A stretch of DNA of 7,905 nucleotides, from contig CAYZDV010000094.1 of NCBI GenBank assembly GCA_964477275.1, forward strand, positions 1 through 7,905, read 5' to 3'. Numbering within the stretch: the stretch's first letter is position 1; each line of letters opens with the position of its first letter. Of this stretch, positions 1 through 6,533 are shown in pieces. The notes under the pieces are model-generated. The model saw only the letters and a list, made by a program, of their open reading frames with translations. It was not told the DNA's origin and did no database searches. The position numbers and the translations under genes are program-made. The stretch is from CAYZDV01 sp964477275 (GTDB lineage: Bacteria > Acidobacteriota > Aminicenantia > Aminicenantales > Aminicenantaceae).

Positions 1-156
1 TTTTCCCTATTTTAATGAAAATCCCGGCCAAAGTAAAAAGCAACTTTGAATTCTTTGCTGCTCTGCTTGCGTACCATCTTGTTTTTTTGTTCCGATTGGA
101 ATACCATTTCTTCTGCCAGGGTTCCTGATGACCATCCTCAAATCGGAAAAAAACAG

Positions 157-185
157 GTTACAGGTTAAACGAACCTTCATATATT
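157..185 (+). promoter_or_regulatory. Candidate sigma70-type promoter for the protease/barrel operon
   Basis: A -35-like GTTACA (157-162, 4 of 6 consensus positions) and a -10-like TATATT (180-185, 5 of 6) are separated by exactly 17 bp. Transcription would start near 192, giving a leader of about 35 bases before the GTG start. A tandem 7-base repeat, CAGGTTA twice (154-167), overlaps the -35 box and could be an operator half-site pair. This is a match by eye only; nothing else in 1-156 looks like a gene end, RNA or stronger promoter. Confidence 0.4.
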
Positions 186-213
186 CGGCATTTCTGCCAG
201 AAAAAAATTTTTG

Positions 214-220
214 AAAGGAG
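214..220 (+). promoter_or_regulatory. Ribosome binding site that favours GTG 227 over ATG 221
   Basis: AAAGGAG at 214-220 directly abuts ATG 221, leaving no spacer. The in-frame GTG at 227 lies six bases downstream, which is normal Shine-Dalgarno spacing. GTG 227 is therefore the more likely start, and the protein loses only its first two residues. Confidence 0.55.
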
Positions 221-226
221 ATGAAT

Positions 227-1819
227 GTGGCTAAGTCTAAGTCTCTTGTGCTGGGCGTGCTCGTCGTCTGTCTTTCCGTTTTCCTGTCCGGCTTTCCGCT
301 GGCGCAGGACCAGGTTCAGGATGAAATCAAAAGGATCAACAGGGAAATCGAAAGACTGGGATTGGGCTGGACTGCCGGCGAGACCTCCCTCAGCAGGCTG
401 ACTCCTGAGGAAAGACGGCTGAGGCTGGGATTTGTGCCCCCTGTCTACATCGACCCGGATAAGATTCTGACGGTAGAAGTCAAAAGAGAGCTTCTGGCTT
501 CTCTGGACTGGCGAGCCAACGGCGGGAACTTCATGACCTCGATCAAAAGTCAGGGAGCATGCGGGAGCTGCTGGGCTTTTGCCGCGGTGGGAACCGTGGA
601 GGCCATGTACAACATAGAACAGGATTTGCCCGAAGTCCGGCCTGTCACTCTGGGGCAGGGAGAGCGGCTCCCCACAAAAAGGAGCGACCTGTCCGGCCAG
701 AGCCCGAATCTTTACCAGAGGCTCATGAACCAGGACCTCCGCTACCAGGGGATTTTTGATCAGGAGCCTGATTTTTCCACAGACACGCAGGCAGGCTCGT
801 CCCGAAAGAGCGTTTTTCATTCTCCTCAGCCGCTCAGCCTTTACGATTGGCTCCTGCGCTGCAGCCTGAAGTATCCCTATGCTTTCAACCGGGATTTCAA
901 TTTTTCTTCCGGGAGAGAATCCGTTTTATCCGAAGGCGGCGAAAGACTCTCCAGGACTGCCGGAGAGACGGCCGAAATGCGGTCGATACGCGCCCTGAAC
1001 TTCCCGGATTTTTCCGAGCAGGAATTGGTCTCCTGCTCCGGAGCGGGAGACTGCAGCGGCGGGAACCCGGCAGGCGCCCTGAATTACATCAAAACCAGCG
1101 GCATTGTTCCTGAAGATTGCTTTCCCTATACTGCCAGCGATATTCCCTGCGACCTGTGTGAGGATTATGCGACCCGCCTGTCGAAAATCGCTGATTGGGC
1201 CTGGGTCTGCTACGGGGTCAATGAGGTCGCTATTAAGGCGGCGTTAGCGGACGGGCCGCTCGTGACGACCATGGATGTCTACGATGATTTCTACTCGTAT
1301 TCCGGCGGCATCTACCAGAAGCTCCCCGATGCGAATTATGAAGGCGGCCATGCCATCGTTCTTGTCGGTTATGACGATGAGGGACCCATCCCCTACTGGA
1401 TCTGCAAGAATTCCTGGGGAACATGGTGGGGCGAGAGCGGGTATTTCAACATCGCAATGGGTGAATGCAACATCGGCCAGTACACCCTGAAAGCATGGGG
1501 AGTCACCATCAATAACCAGCCGCCGGAGCTTGCCGACATCAGCCTGCTCATCGAGGGCATGACATTCAAGGAAGGTCAGGAGTTCACCATTCAGCTCGAA
1601 GCACATGATCCTGACGGTGATTCGCTGACCTACGGGGCCTCGCCCCTCCCGGCCGGAGCATCGTTCAACACGTCCAGCGGACTCTTCACCTGGAAGCCGT
1701 CCTACACCCAGGCCGGGGAATACAGCATTCGGTTTTCCGTGAACGACGGCCTTTTCGAGGATTTTCAGTGGGTGACCATCATCGTGGCGAACGTGAAAAA
1801 AGGAAAGGCGCGGTATTGA
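227..1819 (+). CDS. Secreted papain-family (C1A) cysteine peptidase with C-terminal Ig-like domain
   Basis: Residues are numbered from GTG 227 (530 aa). A signal peptide occupies about 1-26 (hydrophobic LVLGVLVVCLSVFL, likely cleavage after PLA), so the enzyme acts outside the cytoplasm. A short pro-region follows, with a WTAGET...LTPEER...LG stretch at about 48-68. The C1A catalytic domain (about 93-428) keeps all key residues: oxyanion Gln109 and nucleophile Cys115 in QGACGSCW, His375 in GGHAIVLVGY and Asn395 in KNSWG. Cys112, Cys270 and Cys276 match papain disulfide positions. About 127 extra residues (131-257) sit between the active-site helix and FSEQELVSC, where papain has a short loop. 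Residues 432-521 form a putative Ig domain of He_PIG type (DPDGDSLTY, LPAGASFN, FTWKP, GEYSIRFSVNDG), probably for surface or substrate contact. Stop is TGA; the barrel gene follows 13 bases later. Family assignment is firm; the substrate is unknown. Confidence 0.95.
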   Translation: MAKSKSLVLGVLVVCLSVFLSGFPLAQDQVQDEIKRINREIERLGLGWTAGETSLSRLTPEERRLRLGFVPPVYIDPDKILTVEVKRELLASLDWRANGGNFMTSIKSQGACGSCWAFAAVGTVEAMYNIEQDLPEVRPVTLGQGERLPTKRSDLSGQSPNLYQRLMNQDLRYQGIFDQEPDFSTDTQAGSSRKSVFHSPQPLSLYDWLLRCSLKYPYAFNRDFNFSSGRESVLSEGGERLSRTAGETAEMRSIRALNFPDFSEQELVSCSGAGDCSGGNPAGALNYIKTSGIVPEDCFPYTASDIPCDLCEDYATRLSKIADWAWVCYGVNEVAIKAALADGPLVTTMDVYDDFYSYSGGIYQKLPDANYEGGHAIVLVGYDDEGPIPYWICKNSWGTWWGESGYFNIAMGECNIGQYTLKAWGVTINNQPPELADISLLIEGMTFKEGQEFTIQLEAHDPDGDSLTYGASPLPAGASFNTSSGLFTWKPSYTQAGEYSIRFSVNDGLFEDFQWVTIIVANVKKGKARY

Positions 1820-1832
1820 GAGGAGGAGAGAG

Positions 1833-2462
1833 ATGAGAGCGTTCAAGGTTTTTTTCATGGTTGTCTTCGTGGGAATGGTTTCCATTTCGTCTTTTGGCGA
1901 AGTTCAATTTTATCTTTTCGGGAGAGGGAATTTTGTCGGCGAGACAGGTTCAGCCGCGGATTATGTGGAGGGCGAGAACGATTTTCCGGTCGCTTCCGCT
2001 TATCGGACTTACGGCGGCGGCTTTGGCCTGACTTTTGGCAAAGGCGTGTTCATCGGGCTTGAGGGCCATTACAACCTGAGCGGAAAGGTGACCCTGACCG
2101 ACACTTCCGATGAGGATACGGTCGAAATCAACACCTACAAGTCCGCCTCCGGGTATGTAACGCTCGGTTTCTGCCTGGTCAGAAACCGCTATGTCCGTTT
2201 TTATGTCAACGGCGGAGGAGGAATCCGCCAGATCATGGAGGAGCTGGAAACAAAGACATATGTTTCCGAGATGGGCTATGAGACATTGATCGAGCCGCCG
2301 GAGAAAAAGAGCCACTTCGCGGGTTTTGGAGGAGCGGGCCTGGAAATCTATTTCAGCAGGTCAGGCGGCCTCTTTGCTGGCGGCCGTTACCTCGTCTACA
2401 CCGTCGAGGGCGAATCCCGGACCATGCTGGTTGTTCTGGCGGGATTTGTCGTCAGGTACTGA
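1833..2462 (+). CDS. Small outer-membrane beta-barrel-like protein
   Basis: This 209-aa protein begins with a signal peptide (about 1-22, MRAFKVFFMVVFVGMVSISSFG), then shows alternating aromatic/hydrophobic and small/polar residues with many glycines, as in 8-stranded barrels of the OmpA/OmpW/OMP_b-brl type. Likely strands are near 23-33, 58-69, 71-81, 103-114, 118-130, 160-175, 178-190 and 197-209. The last strand ends in an aromatic residue (VVLAGFVVRY), as needed for the BAM insertion signal. An acidic, charged segment (about 134-159) would be an extracellular loop. AGGAGG at 1821-1826 lies six bases before the ATG, a strong start. It is only 13 bases behind the protease gene and is probably co-transcribed and translationally coupled. 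I do not recognise a specific family; the barrel call rests on composition, the export signal and the C-terminus. Confidence 0.75.
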   Translation: MRAFKVFFMVVFVGMVSISSFGEVQFYLFGRGNFVGETGSAADYVEGENDFPVASAYRTYGGGFGLTFGKGVFIGLEGHYNLSGKVTLTDTSDEDTVEINTYKSASGYVTLGFCLVRNRYVRFYVNGGGGIRQIMEELETKTYVSEMGYETLIEPPEKKSHFAGFGGAGLEIYFSRSGGLFAGGRYLVYTVEGESRTMLVVLAGFVVRY

Positions 2463-2468
2463 AAGCGT

Positions 2469-2496
2469 CTGAACCGGTCGGGCCGGGCCGGGTCAG
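2469..2496 (+). terminator. GC-rich hairpin after the protease/barrel operon
   Basis: Arms CTGAACCGG (2469-2477) and CCGGGTCAG (2488-2496) pair with one mismatch around a 10-base loop, starting six bases after the barrel gene stop. There is no T-tract behind it, so it is not a standard intrinsic terminator. It may be a U-less terminator or a 3'-end stabiliser. Confidence 0.35.
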
Positions 2497-2573
2497 CAGG
2501 GAAGAATTCGAAAGGCGCATCAACCGATTGTGCGGGATTCTGCCCCTCTGGAGCTTCAAGAATGCCGAAATCA

Positions 2574-2602
2574 TTGAATTTTGCCGGAATTTCTGGTATC
2601 TT
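2574..2602 (+). promoter_or_regulatory. Candidate promoter of rpoZ, extended -10 type
   Basis: TTGAAT (2574-2579) and TATCTT (2597-2602) are 17 bp apart. The -10 is preceded by TGG (2594-2596), giving an extended -10 TGn motif. Transcription would start near 2609, leaving a leader of about 35 bases before the TTG start. This would make rpoZ a separate transcription unit from the protease/barrel operon. Confidence 0.5.
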
Positions 2603-2630
2603 AAGCTATAACGCCAAAGAGCCCGCGCGC

Positions 2631-2635
2631 AGGAG
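2631..2635 (+). promoter_or_regulatory. Ribosome binding site that favours a TTG start for rpoZ
   Basis: AGGAG (2631-2635) overlaps the in-frame GTG at 2635, so it cannot serve that codon. TTG at 2644 lies eight bases downstream of it and gives an N-terminus (MKTYGDIDSKFRFVIL) of the length expected for a compact omega subunit. Confidence 0.5.
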
Positions 2636-2643
2636 TGACCCAC

Positions 2644-3042
2644 TTGAAAACCTACGGAGATATCGATAGCAAATTCCGGTTTGTCATTCTCGCCTCAAAG
2701 AGATCCAAAGAGCTTCTCCAGGGAGCAAAGCCAAAGGTCAAGTCCGGATACAAGAACCCTATTCGCATTGCCCAAGAAGAAGTGCGATCCGGAGTGATCG
2801 GCTACGAAATCATCGAGCCGAAAAAAGAAGAAGCTCGCAAACCAGAGGATGAGGGTTTCATCGGGGAAGAGATCGTTGGTGCAGAGCGCAACCCGGGAGA
2901 GGAAGCCGAAAAAGAAGTCAGAGCGGAGAGGGAAGAAACCGAAGAAATCAATGAAGAGGAAGAGGAAGAGGAAGAAGAAGAGGAAGAAGAAGAGGAAGAA
3001 GAAGAAATAGAGGAAGAGGACGAAGAAAACACTCCCCTCTAA
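2644..3042 (+). CDS. rpoZ: DNA-directed RNA polymerase subunit omega with a long poly-Glu tail
   Basis: Residues are numbered from TTG 2644 (132 aa). Omega helps assemble RNA polymerase by clamping the C-terminal end of beta-prime. The RpoZ/Rpb6 core is at about 7-57: SKFRFVILASKRSKELLQGAKP, then NPIRIAQEEVRSGVIGYEII, matching the family pattern of S-K-x-R-x-V-x-x-A-x-K-R followed by the P-x-x-I-A-x-E-E helix. After about residue 60 the protein changes to a 70-residue, almost purely acidic tail. It holds 18 consecutive Glu (104-121), mixed GAA/GAG codons at 2953-3006, and ends EEEDEENTPL. Typical omegas are about 70-90 aa, so the tail roughly doubles the core. The tail is likely disordered; its role is unknown. 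The gene has its own candidate promoter and a terminator overlapping its stop. It is not next to gmk, a common partner elsewhere. Confidence 0.88.
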   Translation: MKTYGDIDSKFRFVILASKRSKELLQGAKPKVKSGYKNPIRIAQEEVRSGVIGYEIIEPKKEEARKPEDEGFIGEEIVGAERNPGEEAEKEVRAEREETEEINEEEEEEEEEEEEEEEEEEIEEEDEENTPL

Positions 3043-3068
3043 AACTTTCGGGGATTTTTCATTTTTTT
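3033..3068 (+). terminator. rpoZ: Intrinsic terminator of rpoZ, between convergent genes
   Basis: TCCCC (3033-3037) pairs with GGGGA (3050-3054) across a 12-base loop in which AAA and TTT can add pairs. T-runs follow at 3055-3059 and 3062-3068. The hairpin overlaps the rpoZ stop codon. Read from the other strand it lies just beyond the CYTH gene stop and is followed by a weaker T-rich stretch, so it may stop both converging transcripts. Confidence 0.6.
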
Positions 3069-3574
3069 CCGTGTGCGTTTTTCATCAGCTGGATGTAGTC
3101 CTGCTTGATGAACTCTTTTTTGGAAAACCCCAACGCCCTGGCGAAACGGACGATTTCCTCTCTCTCGCCTTCCAGCTCGATGAAATTCCCGACCGATGTT
3201 TCATCCAGGCAGATCTTCAGACGTTTCTTCCGGAAAACGGTCCTGTATTTCTGATAGTGGAAGCCCGGGGCAAGACCCAGACCTTTGAGGATTTTGCGAA
3301 GCTGCTTTTCGTCCCTGACTTCTGTTTCATACTCTTCTCTGACTTTGAATTTCCGGGATTTCTGGGGAGCGCCTTTGAAAGTGAGGAAAGCTTTTCTGTT
3401 GACCTTGCGGAGCCGCAGCGCCTGGCGCCTCCTGTAAAGGTCCTGAGAGGGGAAATCGAAGAGGGTATTTTCTTCGAGGAAGCGCTCTTTATCCAGCCTG
3501 GCCGCAAGATTCAGGATTTTTTCTCTGATTGTACTGAGGTCGCCGACCTTGATCTTAACCTCGATTTCAACCAT
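3059..3574 (-). CDS. CYTH domain protein, class IV adenylate cyclase (CyaB)-like
   Basis: The 171-aa protein is a full-length single CYTH (triphosphate tunnel metalloenzyme) domain. The signature ExExK is at the N-terminus (MVEIEVKIKV: Glu3, Glu5, Lys7). Tunnel-lining basic and acidic residues follow: LRLRK (54-57), LTFKG (64-68), VREEYETEV (78-86), YRTVFRKKR (110-118), a CLDE acidic strand (122-125) and FIELEGE (131-137). The spacing and the NTLFDFPSQDLYRRRQALRLR segment resemble bacterial CyaB-type members. Such proteins act on triphosphates with divalent metal: adenylate cyclase, thiamine triphosphatase or inorganic triphosphatase. The sequence does not decide which. No signal peptide is seen, so it is cytoplasmic. 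It is the last gene of the - strand cluster, 48 bases after the polyprenyl synthase, with a GAAGGGG-type ribosome site four bases before the ATG. Confidence 0.87.
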   Translation of the reverse strand: MVEIEVKIKVGDLSTIREKILNLAARLDKERFLEENTLFDFPSQDLYRRRQALRLRKVNRKAFLTFKGAPQKSRKFKVREEYETEVRDEKQLRKILKGLGLAPGFHYQKYRTVFRKKRLKICLDETSVGNFIELEGEREEIVRFARALGFSKKEFIKQDYIQLMKNAHGKK

Positions 3575-3622
3575 CCATCCCCTTCAGGTTTTCTCTTTTT
3601 GTCGCGGAGTGCGGCCTTCTCG

Positions 3623-4678
3623 CTACGTATTCCGCTCCAGGATAAATTCCGACATTAAGCTCAATGCTTCTCTGTGCACGGATTTCGGGAACTGAGAGAT
3701 GATTTCCTTGGACAGGCGGGAGAACTCCGCTGCCTTTTGAAATGTGTACTCCAGCGCTCCGTTGGATACGACGATTTCCAGGACCTCCTGCAGGGAGTCC
3801 GGGCTGAGGTCCTTTTGGTTGAGAAGCTCGGTGATGCGCTTTCTGTTCGAGCTGCCGTCGTTCGTCAGGGTATAGATGAGGGGCAAGGTGATGCGGCCCT
3901 CGCTCAGATCAGAGAGAACGGGCTTGCCCAGAATTTTCTGGTCTCCCGTGAAGTCGAGCAAGTCATCGATGATCTGGAACGAAATACCCAGGTTTGTTCC
4001 GTATTCGCCAAGGTCGCTTTCCTGTCTGGGCGTGGCTTTTCCGAGAACTCCACCGATTTGACAAGCTGCCGAGAAGAGGGCGGCTGTCTTTTTATGGATG
4101 ATATCCAGATAGTCCCTTTCCTTCACCTTAAGGTTCCAGCTGAGGTAATACTCCTTGAGCTCGCCCTCGATCATCTTCTGCGTAGTGTCGAGGAGAATAC
4201 GGGCAATTTGCGAATGCTGGCTCTGGAGGGAAGCACCGAGGGCTTTGATGTAAAGATAATCGCCGAGAAGAACTGTGATGTTGGGTCCCCAGCGGGTGTG
4301 AACGGTTTCCCGTCCTCTCCTCATCTGGGAGTTATCGATGATGTCGTCGTGGATGAGGCTGGCGGCGTGGATGGTCTCCACCAGGACAGACATCCGGATG
4401 TCCTCTTTGCCTTTATAGCCGAGGAGATTAGAGCAGAGAAGAAGAAGGGCAGGCCTTATCCGCTTGCCGCTGTTCTGGAAAAAGTAGTGACTGGTTTCGG
4501 CGATGAGCTTGTTGTCCGATGAAGAAAAAAGCCGAATCCCCGCCTCGACCTCTTCCAGCTTTTTCATAATGCTTTTGTAAAGGTTGCGGAGGCTCACCTT
4601 TTTTTTAACCAGGGATTTCACGGACTGACTGGCGGCGGCAGGCTTTTTTGTGAGGCTGGCGGCGTTTATTTTCTTCAT
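3623..4678 (-). CDS. Long-chain polyprenyl diphosphate synthase (trans-isoprenyl diphosphate synthase)
   Basis: This 351-aa cytosolic enzyme extends an allylic diphosphate with isopentenyl diphosphate to make the long isoprenoid chain used in quinones. Family motifs are complete: GKRIRP (71-76), first Asp-rich motif DDIID (111-115) followed by RRGRETVH, GEL (172-174), KT (197-198), second Asp-rich motif DDLLD (238-242) and GKPVLSDL (251-258). The first Asp motif is the short DDxxD form, and the residue five before it is Ala106 rather than an aromatic one. This argues for a long product (octaprenyl/heptaprenyl type, like IspB or HepT) over farnesyl diphosphate. The first 30 residues form a Lys/Ala/Ser-rich extension; starts at internal Met38 are possible, because GGGGAG before ATG 4678 is about 11 bases away, a loose spacing. 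It lies 81 bases after the DUF885 gene and 48 before the CYTH gene, probably in one operon. Exact chain length cannot be read from sequence. Confidence 0.93.
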   Translation of the reverse strand: MKKINAASLTKKPAAASQSVKSLVKKKVSLRNLYKSIMKKLEEVEAGIRLFSSSDNKLIAETSHYFFQNSGKRIRPALLLLCSNLLGYKGKEDIRMSVLVETIHAASLIHDDIIDNSQMRRGRETVHTRWGPNITVLLGDYLYIKALGASLQSQHSQIARILLDTTQKMIEGELKEYYLSWNLKVKERDYLDIIHKKTAALFSAACQIGGVLGKATPRQESDLGEYGTNLGISFQIIDDLLDFTGDQKILGKPVLSDLSEGRITLPLIYTLTNDGSSNRKRITELLNQKDLSPDSLQEVLEIVVSNGALEYTFQKAAEFSRLSKEIISQFPKSVHREALSLMSEFILERNT

Positions 4679-4759
4679 CGTTCTCAGCGCTCCCCTATCT
4701 TAACGCTCCATTTCTCTTTTCTGCTTGACCTTTCCAGTCGCGGCCTCCCCGCTGGCGGC

Positions 4760-6532
4760 TTACTTTTCCGTCATTTTTTTCTTCAGGTGGCGAAGAGGCA
4801 TGGCGCCGTGACTGAGCAGTTTCTGGAGGAATTCTTTCTGGCTGAAGGATTCGCCCTCGAATTCTTTTTGGGCTTCTTCCATCTTCAGGATTTCCAGATA
4901 GCCCGCGTAGGCCAGGGCCGCATCGCCTGGCTTGAGAACGATGCGGTTCCAGTTCATTTCCGCCTCAGCTCTGGTCTGGAAACCTCCAGCGGTCATGTAT
5001 TGAATGGCCTGTTCTTTGGCCATGCCTCCTTGATGGATGTTGAATTCGAGCAGAAAGTCAATCACCGCCTTCAGGAGGTTTTTTAGCTGGTTGAGGCGCA
5101 GCTTGAGGTCGTAGTTTTCAAAACCGGATTTGACCAGCATCTCTTCGACCAGCACTGGCCAGCTTTTAATCAGGGCCTGATTGGGATAGATGTTTCGGGC
5201 GAGAGAGTGATTCTTCCGGGCCATGGCGAGAGGGACAAGCTGGCCGGGATAAACGTTCCGCACTGCCCAGAAATAGAGGAACGAATTGTTGTACTCTTCA
5301 AGAAAGGACTTGGATTTTTCCTCATCCCATTCCTGAGGGATGGGGCATATCTCGACGGGCACGTCTTTAGAAGTAGCATAGATTCCCGGAAAAAGTGTGC
5401 GGCTCCAGGTTATTCCCCGCGAATCAGGAGGCATGGGCTGAATGACAAAGTTGACTTCAGGGATTTCGATAAGCTGATTCTGGATGATAAAATTTTTGAT
5501 TTCCTCAGCCGATTCCCTCACCCGGTCGATAAATTCATCCCTGCCTGCATGCTCCCTCTTTATCCTGTTCAGAACATGAGAGACGACCGCGTTGTAGAGC
5601 TGGTCTTCGGTGATTCCCGCTGGAGGGTTTTCCAGGTCGATCTTGGGGTCCATAATCTTGTAGAAAGGGACGCTGGTGAAGAACATTTCCCGCCGGAGAT
5701 TTCGGTAGTCTGTCGGCGCCCGGTTGAGGAGTTCCTGAAGAGGAATGTCATTCTGTAACATCAGGCGCAACAGCCTGGAATGAGCGGTCGGCCCGAGCCG
5801 GAAATTGCCCGTGGATTTGGGCAGGAGTTCTTTCTGGAGAAAATTCTGGTAATCCTGGAGAGCGGAGATAACCGCCGGAAGGCCACTCTGCAGTCTGGAC
5901 CTGGAGTCGGCCGGTGCCGCTTCGATCAATTTGGGGAACTCGTTCCGGTAGAAGTCCAATATTCCCGGGAACTGCTTGATGGCTGTTTCGGTATGAAGCT
6001 GAGGGGGGGTCTTCAGGTTCGATTTCGCCTGTTTGATGAATTTCGGCAGGGCCTTCATCCTCTCCACCGCGTTTTTAGCCCTGGCCTCCAGGGGAGCAGA
6101 CTCGCTGGCCAGAAGGCCGCGGATGGAGTCGATGAATATCTCATTATAGATAAGAGGGTTGTATTCCCAGGGAACGAGGTTCTCATGCCGGAAGAGTTCA
6201 AAGTCTATGGCATCCCTGATGATGTCGTGGTCAATCTGAAGTTCAGGGGACAGCCTGGTTTTATCGATCTTGGCCACAAATTCCTGGTTGTAACCGTCCA
6301 GAGCATCATGCCGCTTCTCGAGATTCTTATCGCTGAAGTCTTCCAGTTTGCTGTCATAGGCATGGTAACCAGCCAGGGTGGCTGCGGTCGGGTAGAACTT
6401 CCAGTGTTCATCAAGATAGGCTTCCACGCTCTTCTGAAATTTCTCATCATCTCCGTTTCTTGTGGGAAGAAGTGCCGCAGCGCTGGAGAAAGCGACAGAC
6501 AGGATAGCAAGCAGAATGATTGTTTTCCTCAT
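4760..6532 (-). CDS. Exported DUF885 family protein lacking the metal-binding motif
   Basis: The 590-aa protein has a signal peptide (MRKTIILLAILSVAFSSAAA, cleavage near residue 20), so it is exported to the periplasm or beyond. The rest follows the all-helical DUF885 layout: an N-terminal region with DEHWKFYPTAATLAGYHAYD (41-60), a middle PLIYNEIF/GLLASESAP region, and a C-terminal block KPGDAALAYAGYLEILKM (534-551) ending in SHGAMPLRHL, the usual DUF885 end. DUF885 proteins normally carry a zinc-type HExxPGH motif and a downstream EGWA-YxEE segment. Here these read RNVYPGQ (425-431) and KSWPVLVEE (456-464): both His, the Glu and the downstream Glu are replaced, while PG, W and EE remain. 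The frame is intact, so this looks like a non-catalytic member, not a pseudogene. Start is well supported by AGGAGG six bases before ATG. It lies between fabH and the polyprenyl synthase gene; its role there is unknown. Confidence 0.82.
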   Translation of the reverse strand: MRKTIILLAILSVAFSSAAALLPTRNGDDEKFQKSVEAYLDEHWKFYPTAATLAGYHAYDSKLEDFSDKNLEKRHDALDGYNQEFVAKIDKTRLSPELQIDHDIIRDAIDFELFRHENLVPWEYNPLIYNEIFIDSIRGLLASESAPLEARAKNAVERMKALPKFIKQAKSNLKTPPQLHTETAIKQFPGILDFYRNEFPKLIEAAPADSRSRLQSGLPAVISALQDYQNFLQKELLPKSTGNFRLGPTAHSRLLRLMLQNDIPLQELLNRAPTDYRNLRREMFFTSVPFYKIMDPKIDLENPPAGITEDQLYNAVVSHVLNRIKREHAGRDEFIDRVRESAEEIKNFIIQNQLIEIPEVNFVIQPMPPDSRGITWSRTLFPGIYATSKDVPVEICPIPQEWDEEKSKSFLEEYNNSFLYFWAVRNVYPGQLVPLAMARKNHSLARNIYPNQALIKSWPVLVEEMLVKSGFENYDLKLRLNQLKNLLKAVIDFLLEFNIHQGGMAKEQAIQYMTAGGFQTRAEAEMNWNRIVLKPGDAALAYAGYLEILKMEEAQKEFEGESFSQKEFLQKLLSHGAMPLRHLKKKMTEK

Positions 6533-6533
6533 T

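Noticed and set aside
111..200. TTCTGCCAG repeated at 111-119 and 192-200 upstream of the protease
   Set aside because: A nine-base match with no symmetry or relation to promoter elements; expected by chance now and then.
158..820. 220-codon open frame on the - strand over the protease gene
   Set aside because: It lies opposite an unmistakable C1A peptidase, has no ribosome site or recognisable motif, and is low in protein-like order; it is a shadow of the real gene.
371..970. TAGET encoded twice (371-385 and 956-970, 13 of 15 bases alike), suggesting the C1A insert duplicated part of the pro-region
   Set aside because: The similarity does not extend beyond these five residues, so coincidence is more likely.
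1244..1885. 213-codon open frame on the - strand across the protease end and barrel start
   Set aside because: It spans two well-supported + strand genes and shows no domain; a shadow frame.
2941..3015. GAA/GAG tract as a CRISPR or other structured repeat
   Set aside because: It is an in-frame trinucleotide run coding Glu, with no repeat-spacer pattern.
2802..3032. Poly-Ser open frame on the - strand
   Set aside because: It is simply the complement of the poly-Glu GAA/GAG tract of rpoZ.
3674..4522. 282-codon + strand frame opposite the polyprenyl synthase
   Set aside because: The - strand frame has every family motif; this one has none and no ribosome site.
4679..4759. Possible terminator between the DUF885 and polyprenyl synthase genes
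   Set aside because: A short GCGG/CCGC hairpin is possible, but no T-tract follows on the - strand, so read-through within an operon is more likely.
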